DNA from: an uncultured Geobacteraceae bacterium
GTDB taxonomy: Bacteria > Desulfobacterota > Desulfuromonadia > Geobacterales > CAIOGM01
Direction: 5' to 3'
Length of the DNA stretch: 54,214 nucleotides
Assembly (NCBI GenBank): GCA_903902345.1
Contig: CAIUUR010000273.1
Location: forward strand, 1 to 54,214
The number at the start of each line of letters is the position of its first letter. Position 1 is the first letter of the stretch. Below, in pieces: positions 44,101 to 51,764 of this stretch. Under the pieces are notes generated by a model. It had not been told where the DNA came from, ran no database searches, and saw only the letters and a list, made by a program, of their open reading frames with translations. Made by a program: the position numbers and the translations under genes.

Positions 44101-44991
44101 GCCCAGTACACGGTCCCCGCCGACGCCTGGTACTTCGCCGCTGACCGGCAACAGCGTCTCCCCTTTGCCATTCTCCTGGAGGCTGCTCTTCAGCCCTGCG
44201 GCTGGCTTGCCGCCTATGTGGGGTCGGCCCTCACCTCTCCCGGCGACCTCTCCTTCCGCAATCTGGGGGGGAACGCCGTCCAGCGCCGTCCGGTGACTCC
44301 GGAAAGTGGCGTTCTGACCTCCACCGCTACCTTGACAAAGGCGGTTACCAGTGGCGGGATGATCATCCAGGAGTTCACCTTCAGGGTGGCCGACCGGGAA
44401 GGGGTTCTCTACGAAGGAGAGACCATGTTCGGCTTTTTCTCCCGTGAAGCCCTGGCCAATCAGGTGGGTATCCGTGATGTCAAGCCGTACTCCCCCACCC
44501 CGGCGGAGCTGGGGCGGAGTCGAAACCTCTCGTTCCCCACGGAGGCGCCTTTTCCGGACAAGAAGTTGCGGATGATCGACCGGATTGAGCTCTTCGTCCC
44601 CGACGGCGGCCCTGCCGGGCTTGGCTACCTGAGGGGGATCAAAGCGGTAGACCCGGACGAATGGTTTTTCAAGGCTCATTTCCACCAGGATCCGGTGACT
44701 CCCGGCTCCCTGGGGTTGGAATCGTTTCTCCAGCTGGTCAGGTTTGCCGCCGTGGAGCGGTGGGGGTGGAGCGAGGGAGAACTTCTCGTTTCGCCGGTCC
44801 CGGAGAGGGTGCACCGCTGGCTTTATCGGGGGCAGATCGTCCCGACGAACCTTCGGGTCACGGTGGATGCCTGGATTACGGAAGTGGACCAGCAGAACCG
44901 AATTCTCACCGCCGACGGCTTCCTCTCCGTTGACGGGAAACTGATCTACCAGATGAACGATTTCACCCTGAAGCTGGAGGGCCAACGATGA
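38149..44991 (+). CDS. pfaC: PfaC-like synthase with PfaB-type AT: KS-CLF-AT-DH-DH
   Basis: 2280 residues. KS (~8-455) has Cys192 in DAACASS, ECHATGT and NIGHLLTAAG, so active. The second KS-like domain (~465-920) aligns Glu665 with the nucleophile (SSEECSGIRS, Cys666 one later), so it is a chain-length-factor-type domain. AT (~1030-1400) has VFPGSGNHYPGMG and GYSLGE with Ser1127. Four hotdog folds then form two DH units: (LMLVDRI ~1525; HFVDDRVMPG, His1772) and (FQFMDRV ~1965; AHFHQDPVTPG, His2177). The layout equals Pfa3 of myxobacteria, but the terminal acyltransferase (AGPAT) is absent. REP-like elements lie in two linkers. Its stop overlaps oleA by ATGA. Confidence 0.92.
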   Translation: MPYTGTVAVVGIGGIFPDAPELDLFWENIRSGRSAVRDVPAGRWSVPAEGVYSPEIALPDHVYSRRGCFLNDLPPFTPPPGSALKPELLAGLDPLFHLLLHAGQRAFIDGITAPLDLSRVGVIIGNLALPSEGAALLARQTVGRTFAEKLLGRSVDYGVTNPLNRYVAGLPAGILAQALGLGGGSFTLDAACASSLYAIKLAADELLAGRADAMLSGGLSRPDPLYTQMGFSQLRALSKRGICSPFDTAGDGLVVGEGAGLFLLKRTGDALAHGDRIYGIIRGIGLANDVGGSLLAPLSEGQLRAMRAAYEQAGWTPRDVDLVECHATGTPVGDAVEVASLKELWGDPSAGGERCVLGSVKSNIGHLLTAAGAAALTKVLLAMVGETLPPTACFTAPQPGMMLEQSPFRVLTSPEPWLRRGEGIPRRAAVSAFGFGGINAHLLVEEWIDGCSPQSRRRPTAPTEPPEPVAVVGMDARFGPWQSLRAFQERVLGGRKGDLATPPRRWWGAEQGSRFRGEGTPFAGFYLDEVAVAAEQFRIPPRELEEMLPQQLLMLQSAAAAMADAGLGREGNLRTGLFIGIALDLNSTNFSHRWSLAGEAGEWAAELGLHLTPSQLSDWTARLRDAAGPPLTANRTMGALGSVVASRIAREFKVGGPSFTLSSEECSGIRSLATAVSLLRKGDIDRALVGGVDFAGDLRAVLGHHAGRPFSPGGRSLPFSTQADGSIVGEGGAAVVLKRLSDARRDGDRIYAVIRGIGVAGGDTIVPDEATYVRALGRAYAEAGVSPSTVTYLEAHGAGHPASDEMESTALGSFFGAGDTPLRSCAVSALAGEIGHTGAVAGLASLVRGCLALYQELIPPCRGAAAPLPRLSGAGPLFLPATPRYWLRNRAEGPRRAGVSVFGVDGNCAHLILEGWDQEHPRNGDERLAPMGGGEEQLFVLTGGSPAELSRELELLRREQGGEHDLGCLARRWYGRKEGEPVAGLALSLVARSLEELAELLDLGEEALAVGEVPASPPALRDRLFYRTTPLGRQGKVAFVFPGSGNHYPGMGAELSARWPEIYRQQDRENRFLKSQFQPELFWNGAPQRLLDADSRAVIFGQVAVGCAVSDLVRSFGVAPQGVIGYSLGESAGLLALHAWEERDVMRERMEESTLFTRELAGECRAARRAWALPEGEQVLWSIGVVDTPAPRLREALLRYPRVYLLIINTQDECVVGGDAGSVSTLVESLGCRFYPLAGVTTVHCPVAREVAEPYRALHLFPTAPPVGVTFYSGAWGGAYLPDRERAADAILAQALEGIDYPAVINAAYDDGVRLFLEMGPSGSCSRMINRILAGRPHLARPVVTSGQEPVSAVLRFLAQLASERVPLDFSLLHVARSAPVLSGAKQLIRIIPGGAPYLLPDPPVRTSPTNPESSLEVVLSGFAAAQDARIMAHAAYLTASQGLACAMAEALALQACLVAALGGEHSPPASGHPLPQGEDDQRGRVAFHRELCLEFARGSVARVLGPEFALADSFPTRVRLPDEPLMLVDRIVRVEGEARSMTSGRVVTEHDIHPGAWYLDGGRIPTCIAVEAGQADLFLSGYLGIDFITKGMAVYRLLDAVVTFHRGLPGPGESISYDIRIERFFRQGGTHLFRFFFEATVNGEPLLSMTDGCAGFFTAGELAAGKGIVRPLLDIRPQTGILPDDWRELVPMGRERYDAGELDRLRNGDLVGCFGEPFAGLPLVHPLTIPGGRMRLVHRVSELDPAGGRCGLGFIRAEADIHPDDWFITCHFVDDRVMPGTLMYECCLHTLRIFLLRRGWVAESVGAAWEPVPGVASRLCCRGQVLESTRVVTYEVTVRELGYRPEPYAVVDALMYADGKPIVEITSMSVRLIGSSRETLQALWSNRGTHPHPVPPVESNFLPLQGGGQEGDGVPGLKPALYTKEQILAYSNGNPSQGFGEPYRIFDEGRKIARLPGPPFQFMDRVTAVGGEPWRMQAGALAEAQYTVPADAWYFAADRQQRLPFAILLEAALQPCGWLAAYVGSALTSPGDLSFRNLGGNAVQRRPVTPESGVLTSTATLTKAVTSGGMIIQEFTFRVADREGVLYEGETMFGFFSREALANQVGIRDVKPYSPTPAELGRSRNLSFPTEAPFPDKKLRMIDRIELFVPDGGPAGLGYLRGIKAVDPDEWFFKAHFHQDPVTPGSLGLESFLQLVRFAAVERWGWSEGELLVSPVPERVHRWLYRGQIVPTNLRVTVDAWITEVDQQNRILTADGFLSVDGKLIYQMNDFTLKLEGQR
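42562..42592. repeat. Palindrome in the AT-DH linker of pfaC
   Basis: Nested arms GGTCA/TGACC, CTCT/AGAG and CCC/GGG around CA. It encodes part of SPPASGHPLPQGEDDQRG, a linker peptide unlike its surroundings and reminiscent of translated intergenic REP elements. Confidence 0.6.
43817..43890. repeat. REP-like element in frame between DH units of pfaC
   Basis: Outer arms CCCATCC (43817-43823) and GGATGGG (43884-43890); inner arms CCTCCCCC (43854-43861) and GGGGGAGG (43867-43874) around TTCAA. It encodes THPHPVPPVE...LPLQGGGQEGDG, a low-complexity linker. The same inner stem occurs between genes at 5408-5446. Confidence 0.85.
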
Positions 44992-46031
44992 AATATCGCA
45001 ACGTTCAGATCTCGGCCCTGGGGTATGAGCTGGCGCCGGTGGTGGTCAGCACCTCCGAATTGGAGACCCGTTTGGAGCCACTCTACCGGGCGCTCCATGT
45101 GGCGCCGGGGCAGGTGCAGGCGCTCACGGGAATCCGGGAGCGGCGCTGGTGGGAACCGGGATACCCCCTTTCCCGGGGCGCCATCGCCGCCGGGGAAAAA
45201 GCCCTGACTGCTGCCGGCATCTCCCCACGGGATATCGGTGTCCTTACCTACACCGGGGTCTGCCGCGAGCAGTTTGAACCGGCCACCGCCTGTCGCGTGG
45301 CGGCCGGTCTGGGGGTGGGGGGGAATACCGCGATCTACGACATCTCCAACGCCTGTCTGGGGGTGCTGAACGGCATCCTGGACGTGGCCAACCGGATCGA
45401 ACTGGGGCAGGTGCGGGCCGGCCTGGTGGTCTCCTGCGAGAGCGCCCGGGAGATCAACGAGATCACCATTGCCCGAATGCTGGCCCGGCGGGAGATGGCG
45501 CAGTTTACCTCCTCCCTGGCGACTCTTACCGGTGGCTCCGGGGCCGTGGCGGTTTTGCTCACCGACGGCTCCTTTGGCCCTTCCCGGGGGCATCGCCTCC
45601 TGGGGGGGGCGAACCTGGCCGCTCCCGAACATCACGAACTCTGTCTCTGGGGGGTGGCATCCGACGGATCCGGCGGGGTCATTCAGACCATGCGCACCGA
45701 CGCGGTGAAGGTGATGACCTATGGGGTGGAGTTGGGGGGACGTACCTGGAGTAGCTTCCTGCCGGAGGTGGGGTGGAGCGCCGGTGAGGTGGACCGGGTG
45801 ATCTGCCATCAGGTCGGTTCGGCCCATCAGGGGGCCATCCTCTCCGCCCTGGGAATCCCGTCGGAAAAGGATTTCACCACCTACGAATTTCTGGGGAACA
45901 TGGGGAGTGTCTCCCTGCCCCTCACCATGGCCCTGGCGGACGAGCGGGAGGTGCTGATCCGTGGCGATCGGGTAGCCCTACTGGGGATCGGGAGCGGGCT
46001 CAACTGCACCATGCTGGGGGTGGAGTGGTAG
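44988..46031 (+). CDS. oleA: OleA, head-to-head acyl condensing enzyme (thiolase fold)
   Basis: 347 residues, FabH-like. Joins two fatty acyl thioesters by non-decarboxylative Claisen condensation to a 2-alkyl-3-keto acid. Catalytic Cys123 in DISNACLGVLNG; CHQVGSAHQ (His) and LGNMGSVSLP (Asn) complete the site; Glu97 in CREQFEPAT matches the glutamate contributed across the OleA dimer. ATG overlaps the pfaC stop. Direct coupling to a PUFA-type synthase suggests its chains come from that enzyme, perhaps as ACP or CoA thioesters. Confidence 0.95.
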   Translation: MKYRNVQISALGYELAPVVVSTSELETRLEPLYRALHVAPGQVQALTGIRERRWWEPGYPLSRGAIAAGEKALTAAGISPRDIGVLTYTGVCREQFEPATACRVAAGLGVGGNTAIYDISNACLGVLNGILDVANRIELGQVRAGLVVSCESAREINEITIARMLARREMAQFTSSLATLTGGSGAVAVLLTDGSFGPSRGHRLLGGANLAAPEHHELCLWGVASDGSGGVIQTMRTDAVKVMTYGVELGGRTWSSFLPEVGWSAGEVDRVICHQVGSAHQGAILSALGIPSEKDFTTYEFLGNMGSVSLPLTMALADEREVLIRGDRVALLGIGSGLNCTMLGVEW

Positions 46032-46944
46032 ATGTTCCCTGACCTGAAGAAACAGTACCCTTTCTCCGGCAAGATCCTGGAGCTGACAGGCCCTTCCGGA
46101 GGCCCGGCTCTTCGTTACCACTATCTGGACGAGGGGAACGGACCGACCGTGGTGATGCTGCACGGCAATCCCTCCTGGTCCTTCTACTACCGCAATCTCG
46201 TCCTGGCCCTATGCCATCGCTACCGCTGTATCGTTCCCGACCACATGGGGTGCGGTCTCTCGGACAAGCCGGGGGACGACCGGTACGAGTATACCCTGGC
46301 CCGGCGGGTGGACGACCTGGAGCGACTCTTGGAGGAGTTGGGGCTCAGGGAGAATATCACCCTGGTGCTGCATGACTGGGGGGGGATGATCGGCATGGCC
46401 TATGCCGTTCGGCATCCGGAGGTCATCAAACGGCTGGTGATCCTCAATACCGGCGCGTTCCACCTCCCCAAAAGCAAGTCGTTTCCCTGGGGCTTGCGGA
46501 TCTGCCGGGATACCTTCATCGGCACACTCCTGGTGCGAGGTCTCAATGCCTTCAGCGTGGGAGCATCGTATGTGGGGTGCAAGCGCAACCCCATGGATGC
46601 GGAACTCCGCTCACTGTACCAACTCCCCTACGATTCCTGGCGTAACCGCATCGCCACACTCCGCTTCGTACAGGATATTCCGTTGAAACCGGGGGATCGG
46701 GGGTATGATCTGGTGACCTCCGTCGCCGACGGCATCAGTCAGTTCAGCAACCTCCCCATGCTGATCTGCTGGGGGAGAGCTGGATTTTGTCTTTGATCTC
46801 CATTTTCTGGCCCAATGGCAAACACGCTTTCCCCAGGGCGAGATTCATCGTTTTCCCGATTGCGGGCACTATATTCTGGAAGATGCCAGGGATGAGGTGA
46901 TACCGCTGATTTCGTCGTTTCTGGATCGTACGGAAATAACGTAG
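46032..46944 (+). pseudogene. oleB: OleB, beta-lactone decarboxylase, frameshifted
   Basis: Alpha/beta-hydrolase (haloalkane-dehalogenase-like) that decarboxylates the beta-lactone to a cis-olefin. It starts one base after the oleA stop. Family motifs: VVMLHGNPSWSFYYRNL, VPDHMGCGLSDKP and LVLHDWGG with nucleophile Asp115. The frame leaves the family at a run of five G (46771-46775) and stops at 46796 after GRAGFCL. Removing one G restores CWGELDFVFDLHFLAQW and DCGHYILED with the catalytic His, to a TAG at 46944, for a normal ~303 residues. Either a sequencing error, a real inactivation, or a slippage switch. Confidence 0.88.
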
Positions 46945-46966
46945 ACTCCATCTTTCTGGATACCCC

Positions 46967-48607
46967 ATGCCCCACACCGACATCGTTAACATCTCCCGCC
47001 CCCTTAGCGAAATGGCCGGGCTTCAGCCGGATACCCCCGCCATCATCTTTCTTCAGGAGCAGCGGACCCTGAGCTTCAGCCAACTGGACCGGGAAAGCGA
47101 CCGGATTGCCCACGGCTTCGGCCGCATCGGCATCGGTCGCGGCATGCGGGTGGCGCTGCTGGTTCCTCCCTCACCGGAGCTTTTTTCCGTCACCTTCGCC
47201 CTGTTCAAGGTCGGGGCCGTGCCGGTTTTCATCGATCCGGGGATCGGGAGAAGCAGGATGAAGGGGTGTCTGGCCGAGGCCGAGCCGGAGGCCTTTGTCG
47301 GCATTCCCAAGGCCCATCTGGCACGGCGACTTCTGGGGTGGGGGCGCAGGAGTATTCGGATCCTGGTGACGGTGGGGGGGAGAGGGATCTGGGGCGGGAC
47401 GCCCCTGGCGAAGCTGCGCATGCCTGCAGGTGACGATCCTCCCTTTACCCCGACAGACACTCTGCGGGGCGATACCGCCGCCATCCTCTTCACCAGCGGG
47501 AGCACCGGCCCCCCCAAGGGAGCGATCTACACCCATGGCACCTTTGCGGCCCAGGTGGAGCTCCTTCGGGAGCTGTACGACATCCGGCCGGGGGAGATCG
47601 ACCTCCCTACCTTTCCCCTCTTCGCCCTCTTCGCTCCGGCCCTGGGGATGACCGCCCTGATCCCCCGGATGGACTTCACCCGTCCGGGATCGGTGGATCC
47701 TTCAGCTATTCTGGGACCCGCCGCCGAGTATGGCGCCACCACCATGTTCGGCTCGCCGGCCCTCCTGAACAAGGTCGGTCGACAGGGGGTGGCTCAGGGG
47801 CGTACGCTCCCCGCTCTCAAGCGGGTCATATCCGCCGGGGCGCCGGTGCCGGCTTCCGTACTGGAGCGGTTCGCCGCACTTCTCCCCGAAGACGCCGAGA
47901 TCTACACCCCCTACGGCGCCACCGAGGCCCTTCCCGTATGCTCCATCGGGAGCAAGGAAATCCTGGGGGAGACCGGGCGGATGACTGACAAGGGTCTGGG
48001 AGTCTGCGTCGGGATGCCGGTGGAGGGTACCTGGCTGGCTATCATCCCCGTTACCGACGATCCCATTGAACTGTGGGATGACGGACTGGAACTCCCTCCC
48101 CTTGAGGTGGGGGAGGTTGCCGTGCTGGGACCGCAGGTAAGCCCCGCCTACCTGAATCGTCCCGAGGCGAATGTGTTGGCCAAGATTCCCGACCCTGACG
48201 GCGGAGTCTGGCACCGGATGGGGGATGTGGGGTACAGGGACAGTAGCGGCCGGATCTGGTTCTGCGGCCGCAAATCTCATCGGGTGGAGAGTCCCACGGA
48301 AACCTATTATACCATTCCGGTGGAAGGGGTCTTCAATACCCACCCGGAGGTTTTTCGCACCGCTCTGGTGGGGATCGGGAAGAAGGGCGCGGAGCGCCCG
48401 GTGCTCTGCGTGGAGCTGGAAGCCGGGACGGGGAAGGGGGAGCAGAAACGGATTCGCCGGGAGCTGCTGGAGTTGGGGAGTGGATATCCCCATACCCGCG
48501 GGATCAATCATATTCTCTTTCATCCCGCCTTTCCCGTGGACATCCGACACAATGCCAAGATCTTCCGGGAAAAACTGGCACTCTGGGCTGCGGGGAAAGT
48601 GAAGTGA
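46967..48607 (+). CDS. oleC: OleC, beta-lactone synthetase (ANL family)
   Basis: 546 residues. Adenylates the 2-alkyl-3-hydroxy acid and closes it to a cis beta-lactone. ANL signature AAILFTSGSTGPPKG; later motifs EIYTPYGATEALPV and VWHRMGDVGYRDSSGRIWF, and a C-terminal FHPAFPVDIRHNAKIFREKL with the conserved lysine. It starts 22 bases after the oleB stop. Overlaps oleD by GTGA. Confidence 0.94.
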   Translation: MPHTDIVNISRPLSEMAGLQPDTPAIIFLQEQRTLSFSQLDRESDRIAHGFGRIGIGRGMRVALLVPPSPELFSVTFALFKVGAVPVFIDPGIGRSRMKGCLAEAEPEAFVGIPKAHLARRLLGWGRRSIRILVTVGGRGIWGGTPLAKLRMPAGDDPPFTPTDTLRGDTAAILFTSGSTGPPKGAIYTHGTFAAQVELLRELYDIRPGEIDLPTFPLFALFAPALGMTALIPRMDFTRPGSVDPSAILGPAAEYGATTMFGSPALLNKVGRQGVAQGRTLPALKRVISAGAPVPASVLERFAALLPEDAEIYTPYGATEALPVCSIGSKEILGETGRMTDKGLGVCVGMPVEGTWLAIIPVTDDPIELWDDGLELPPLEVGEVAVLGPQVSPAYLNRPEANVLAKIPDPDGGVWHRMGDVGYRDSSGRIWFCGRKSHRVESPTETYYTIPVEGVFNTHPEVFRTALVGIGKKGAERPVLCVELEAGTGKGEQKRIRRELLELGSGYPHTRGINHILFHPAFPVDIRHNAKIFREKLALWAAGKVK

Positions 48608-49611
48608 AGGCGCTGGTCACCGGCGGCGGCGGCTTCCTGGGAGGGGCTATCGTACGTCAGCTCCGGGAGCGGGGGGATGAGGTGCGAAGCTTCTCCCGGG
48701 GGGAGCATCCGGAACTGGCCGCGCTGGGGGTTCGCCAGTTTCGGGGCGATCTGGTCCGGCAGCAGGAGCTCTTCCGCGCTGCGGATGGGTGTGATGTCAT
48801 CTTCCATGTGGCGGCCAAGGCCGGGATCTGGGGAGCGCACGAAGAGTTTTTTCGCGCCAATGTGACCGGTACGGAAAATGTCTTGGGCGTATGCCGGGCT
48901 CATGGCATCCGACGGCTCGTACACACCAGCTCTCCCAGCGTGGTCTTCCCTGGCGGGGATCTGGAGGGGGGGGACGAAACGCTCCCCTACCCGGCCCGTT
49001 ACGAGGCCCACTATCCCGAAACCAAGGCCCGGGCCGAACGGATGGTGCTGGCTGCCAACGACCCATCCCTGGCCACCGTTTCGCTCCGCCCCCACCTCAT
49101 CTGGGGGCCCGGCGACAACCATCTGGTTCCGCGGATCGTGGCCAAGGCCCGTGAGGGAAAGCTCCGGCGGATCGGAGATCGTCCCTGCCTGGTGGATACG
49201 GTCTATGTGGATAACGCTGCGCGGGCTCACCTTCTTGCCGCCGACCGGCTTTATCCTGGATCAATCGTCGCGGGGAAGTGCTACTTTATCACCAACGGGG
49301 AGCCGATCCCTCTCTGGGAGATGGTGGACCGGATTCTCGCCGCCGCCGGCCTTCCCCCGGTGAACCGGAGGATCTCACCGCGCACCGCCTCCGTGGCGGG
49401 AGTTCTCTGCGAACTGCTCTGGAGCATATTCCGGCTACCCGGTGAGCCCCCCATGACCCGCTTTGTGGCGCGGGAGCTTTCCACCGCCCACTGGTTCGAC
49501 CTTGCCGCCGCCCGACGGGATCTCGCCTACCAGCCGACGATTTCGCTGGAAGAGGGGCTTGTCAGGCTCCGGGAGTGGTTCAGGGGAAATGGCGAGTCGG
49601 GAACGGGGTGA
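48604..49611 (+). CDS. oleD: OleD, 2-alkyl-3-ketoalkanoic acid reductase (SDR)
   Basis: 335 residues, extended SDR. Reduces the OleA product to the 2-alkyl-3-hydroxy acid with NADPH. Nucleotide site VTGGGGFLGGAIVRQL; catalytic HYPETKA (YxxxK) with Ser from HTSSPSVVF. GTG start inside the oleC stop. Last gene of the operon; no T-tailed terminator was seen after it. Confidence 0.94.
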   Translation: MKALVTGGGGFLGGAIVRQLRERGDEVRSFSRGEHPELAALGVRQFRGDLVRQQELFRAADGCDVIFHVAAKAGIWGAHEEFFRANVTGTENVLGVCRAHGIRRLVHTSSPSVVFPGGDLEGGDETLPYPARYEAHYPETKARAERMVLAANDPSLATVSLRPHLIWGPGDNHLVPRIVAKAREGKLRRIGDRPCLVDTVYVDNAARAHLLAADRLYPGSIVAGKCYFITNGEPIPLWEMVDRILAAAGLPPVNRRISPRTASVAGVLCELLWSIFRLPGEPPMTRFVARELSTAHWFDLAAARRDLAYQPTISLEEGLVRLREWFRGNGESGTG

Positions 49612-49675
49612 CCTTTCCCGGCGGAATCCGGGGAGAAGGCTTTGTTGCCTCGCTGATTGTTATTGCGAAAATTGA

Positions 49676-49725
49676 CGGAATGCTTTACAGTCGCTTGGGA
49701 AATGTGTCGGAATACTTTACAGTCG
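49676..49725 (+). promoter_or_regulatory. Direct repeats, putative enhancer-binding sites
   Basis: CGGAATRCTTTACAGTCG occurs twice, at 49676-49693 and 49708-49725 (one mismatch), 32 bases apart, or about three helical turns. They lie 60-110 bases upstream of the sigma-54 promoter, where bacterial enhancer-binding proteins such as PrsR act in PEP-CTERM systems (inference). Confidence 0.7.
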
Positions 49726-49783
49726 GCTGCAACCGGGTAACGTGATATCAACAGGTTACTTCCGTGGTTGGCGCCAATATTTA

Positions 49784-49799
49784 CGGCACAAATATTGCA
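49784..49799 (+). promoter_or_regulatory. Sigma-54 promoter of the PEP-CTERM gene
   Basis: CGGCACAAATATTGCA matches the TGGCAC-N5-TTGC consensus apart from the first base, with GG (49785-49786) and GC (49797-49798) ten bases apart. Confidence 0.8.
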
Positions 49800-49842
49800 A
49801 TGTGGACAGTGGGTACTATATTAACTCCGAGAGGTATGAACT

Positions 49843-50880
49843 ATGAATAGGAAAACTCTAGCCGCTTTGGTTATCGGTTTGATGCTTGGAACGAGCGGAT
49901 CGGCTCTTGCTACTTTCTATCCCACTGCATCCACCGCCGGCCTGTACGGTTACAGTAATGCGATGACCAATGACGTTTATAATACGGTTAGTACTGATAT
50001 TGCCGGTAACGGCGGCAATATCCCCAACGGTATTCCCACGCCCAACTCCACGGGGCTCATCTCCGATTCCACCGGTTTTGCGTATGACCTGTTTGGCGCC
50101 GCGGATTTGTTGAGCCACAATGCGTATGGTTTCACCAGCAACTGGGGGCTTGACACGTTTACAAAAACTGTTAAGGATAAAGTAACCGGTGCCGTGCTGT
50201 ATCAGGCCGGTGCTTCGAGGTTGATTACCGACAGTCCTTCGCTGAGAATTAAGACCGGGGACTTGATGAGTTTCTACGTCATCGGCCGCGGGGCGATGAA
50301 TATCGACACTCTTGGCTACTATCAAAGGACTGCTGCCGGCGCCGTAACGTTGACCAAGCAGTTACTGGGCGGGGTCGCCGGGGCCGACTTCACGGGGAAC
50401 GGAGGGAGATTGGCTCCTTTTCAAGGAGTGGATTTCGTAGCGCCGGCGGGTGGCAGCGTGGGGTGGTATCTCAACGTGACTGATCACGTTAATGGCGTTA
50501 ATAAAACGTTCTATTCGGAAGCTTCGCTGAACAGCGATGGGTACAACCACATGATCACCTACGCACTGCCGGAGTTGCAGGGAATGGTGCGCTACATCCA
50601 GGATCCGGTGTCGGGTCTGATGATACAGCATACGTTCAGCAGTAATGCCTATCTCATCGGGTTCAAGGACCGCACCGATGTGGCGGGGTTGTATGGTACG
50701 AATGCTGCCAACGGGTTCACCGTGGGTGACGATGATTATAATGATATCATGATTCTGGTCGATGGACTGCCGGGCTCCGGCCCCACCCCTCCGCCGCTGG
50801 TGCCGGAGCCCGCCACCTTTGTCCTCGTGGGAGCCGGTCTGGCCGGATTGTGGGTGATGAGCCGCCGCAAACAGAGCTGA
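49843..50880 (+). CDS. PEP-CTERM sorted protein with DUF4114-like domain
   Basis: 345 residues. Signal peptide MNRKTLAALVIGLMLGTSGSA. The C-terminus VPEPATFVLVGAGLAGLWVM followed by SRRKQS is a complete PEP-CTERM signal, for cleavage by exosortase and surface or exopolysaccharide association. Near the end GDDDYNDIMILVDG is typical of DUF4114, a calcium-binding-like loop. No exosortase genes are in the window. Controlled by a sigma-54 promoter with two upstream repeats. Its codon use is more AT-rich than that of the ole genes. Confidence 0.9.
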   Translation: MNRKTLAALVIGLMLGTSGSALATFYPTASTAGLYGYSNAMTNDVYNTVSTDIAGNGGNIPNGIPTPNSTGLISDSTGFAYDLFGAADLLSHNAYGFTSNWGLDTFTKTVKDKVTGAVLYQAGASRLITDSPSLRIKTGDLMSFYVIGRGAMNIDTLGYYQRTAAGAVTLTKQLLGGVAGADFTGNGGRLAPFQGVDFVAPAGGSVGWYLNVTDHVNGVNKTFYSEASLNSDGYNHMITYALPELQGMVRYIQDPVSGLMIQHTFSSNAYLIGFKDRTDVAGLYGTNAANGFTVGDDDYNDIMILVDGLPGSGPTPPPLVPEPATFVLVGAGLAGLWVMSRRKQS

Positions 50881-50916
50881 TCCGACGAAATAGCAAAAGC
50901 AGGAATCTAAACAGTT

Positions 50917-50957
50917 ACGGGAAAAGGCGATCTTTTGATCGCCTTTTCCCGTTTTTA
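50917..50957. terminator. Bidirectional terminator
   Basis: ACGGGAAAAGGCGATC and its exact complement form a 16-bp stem with a TTTT loop, followed by TTTTT, between convergent genes. Confidence 0.9.
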
Positions 50958-51716
50958 CTTCTCCATGCTCCAGCGATAAAACAGCAGTCCCAGCCGTTCG
51001 TGCAGTACCGCCGTTGTCCCGATCAGACTCTCGATGGAGGGGAGAAAGGTGTAGGGGGTGACTCTCTTGGGATGATCATAGGGCAAACCCGCCGGTACCG
51101 GCGTGACGCCAAGACCCTGTCGCTGAAAAATAAGGAGTGCCCGTTTCATGTGATAACCGGAGGTTACCAGGAAGGGATGTCGAAACCCCTGTCGGTTGCA
51201 GATCTTTGCCACATACCGTCCGTTCTCCAAGGTATCCCTGCTGCGCTCTTCAATGATGATTTTTTTCTGCGGGACTCCCAGATCCAGCAGGAACCGGCGT
51301 ACGATCAACGCTTCGGGGGTATCCGTCTCCAGGATTGCACCGCCGCTGATGATTACGGGTACTCCGGTCCGCTTCTGGAGCCGAACTGCCGTCACCGTGC
51401 GGGACATCATCTCATCGGAGGGAACTCCGATCCCCGTCAGGTCAAGAATACTGTCGTTCGTTCCCCCCCCCAGAAGAATGATGACATCGCCGTGAAGTTG
51501 CCGGGGAAGGGCAATCCCCTCCTGAAGCCCCTTCCGGAGAAAGGTTGCCACTGGCCCCGACGACATTCCCCAGAGGGCTAACCCCAAGAGAAGGGTAACT
51601 ACCCCCACAGAACGTTGGCGTCGGCGTAGTCCCCAGATTCCGGTGGCGATGAGGAGTGCGGCAAAGAGTCCCGGAGGAAGGAGAAAGGCCGAAAGAATTT
51701 TTTTCAGCAAGAACAC
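50955..51716 (-). CDS. YdcF/ElyC-family (DUF218) membrane protein
   Basis: 253 residues. Two N-terminal membrane segments (FLLPPGLFAALLIATGIWGL, VVTLLLGLALWGMSS), then the DUF218 domain: VIILLGGGTND, GVPVIISGGAI, RSRDTLENGRYVAKI, FLVTSGYHMKRALLIF. Relatives (ElyC, SanA) affect envelope polysaccharide or peptidoglycan precursors; exact role unknown. Confidence 0.88.
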   Translation of the reverse strand: MFLLKKILSAFLLPPGLFAALLIATGIWGLRRRQRSVGVVTLLLGLALWGMSSGPVATFLRKGLQEGIALPRQLHGDVIILLGGGTNDSILDLTGIGVPSDEMMSRTVTAVRLQKRTGVPVIISGGAILETDTPEALIVRRFLLDLGVPQKKIIIEERSRDTLENGRYVAKICNRQGFRHPFLVTSGYHMKRALLIFQRQGLGVTPVPAGLPYDHPKRVTPYTFLPSIESLIGTTAVLHERLGLLFYRWSMEK

Positions 51717-51764
51717 GGGGAACGCTCCGGTGTGTCGACTCCCCTTGTACCTCCCGATTCGTTC

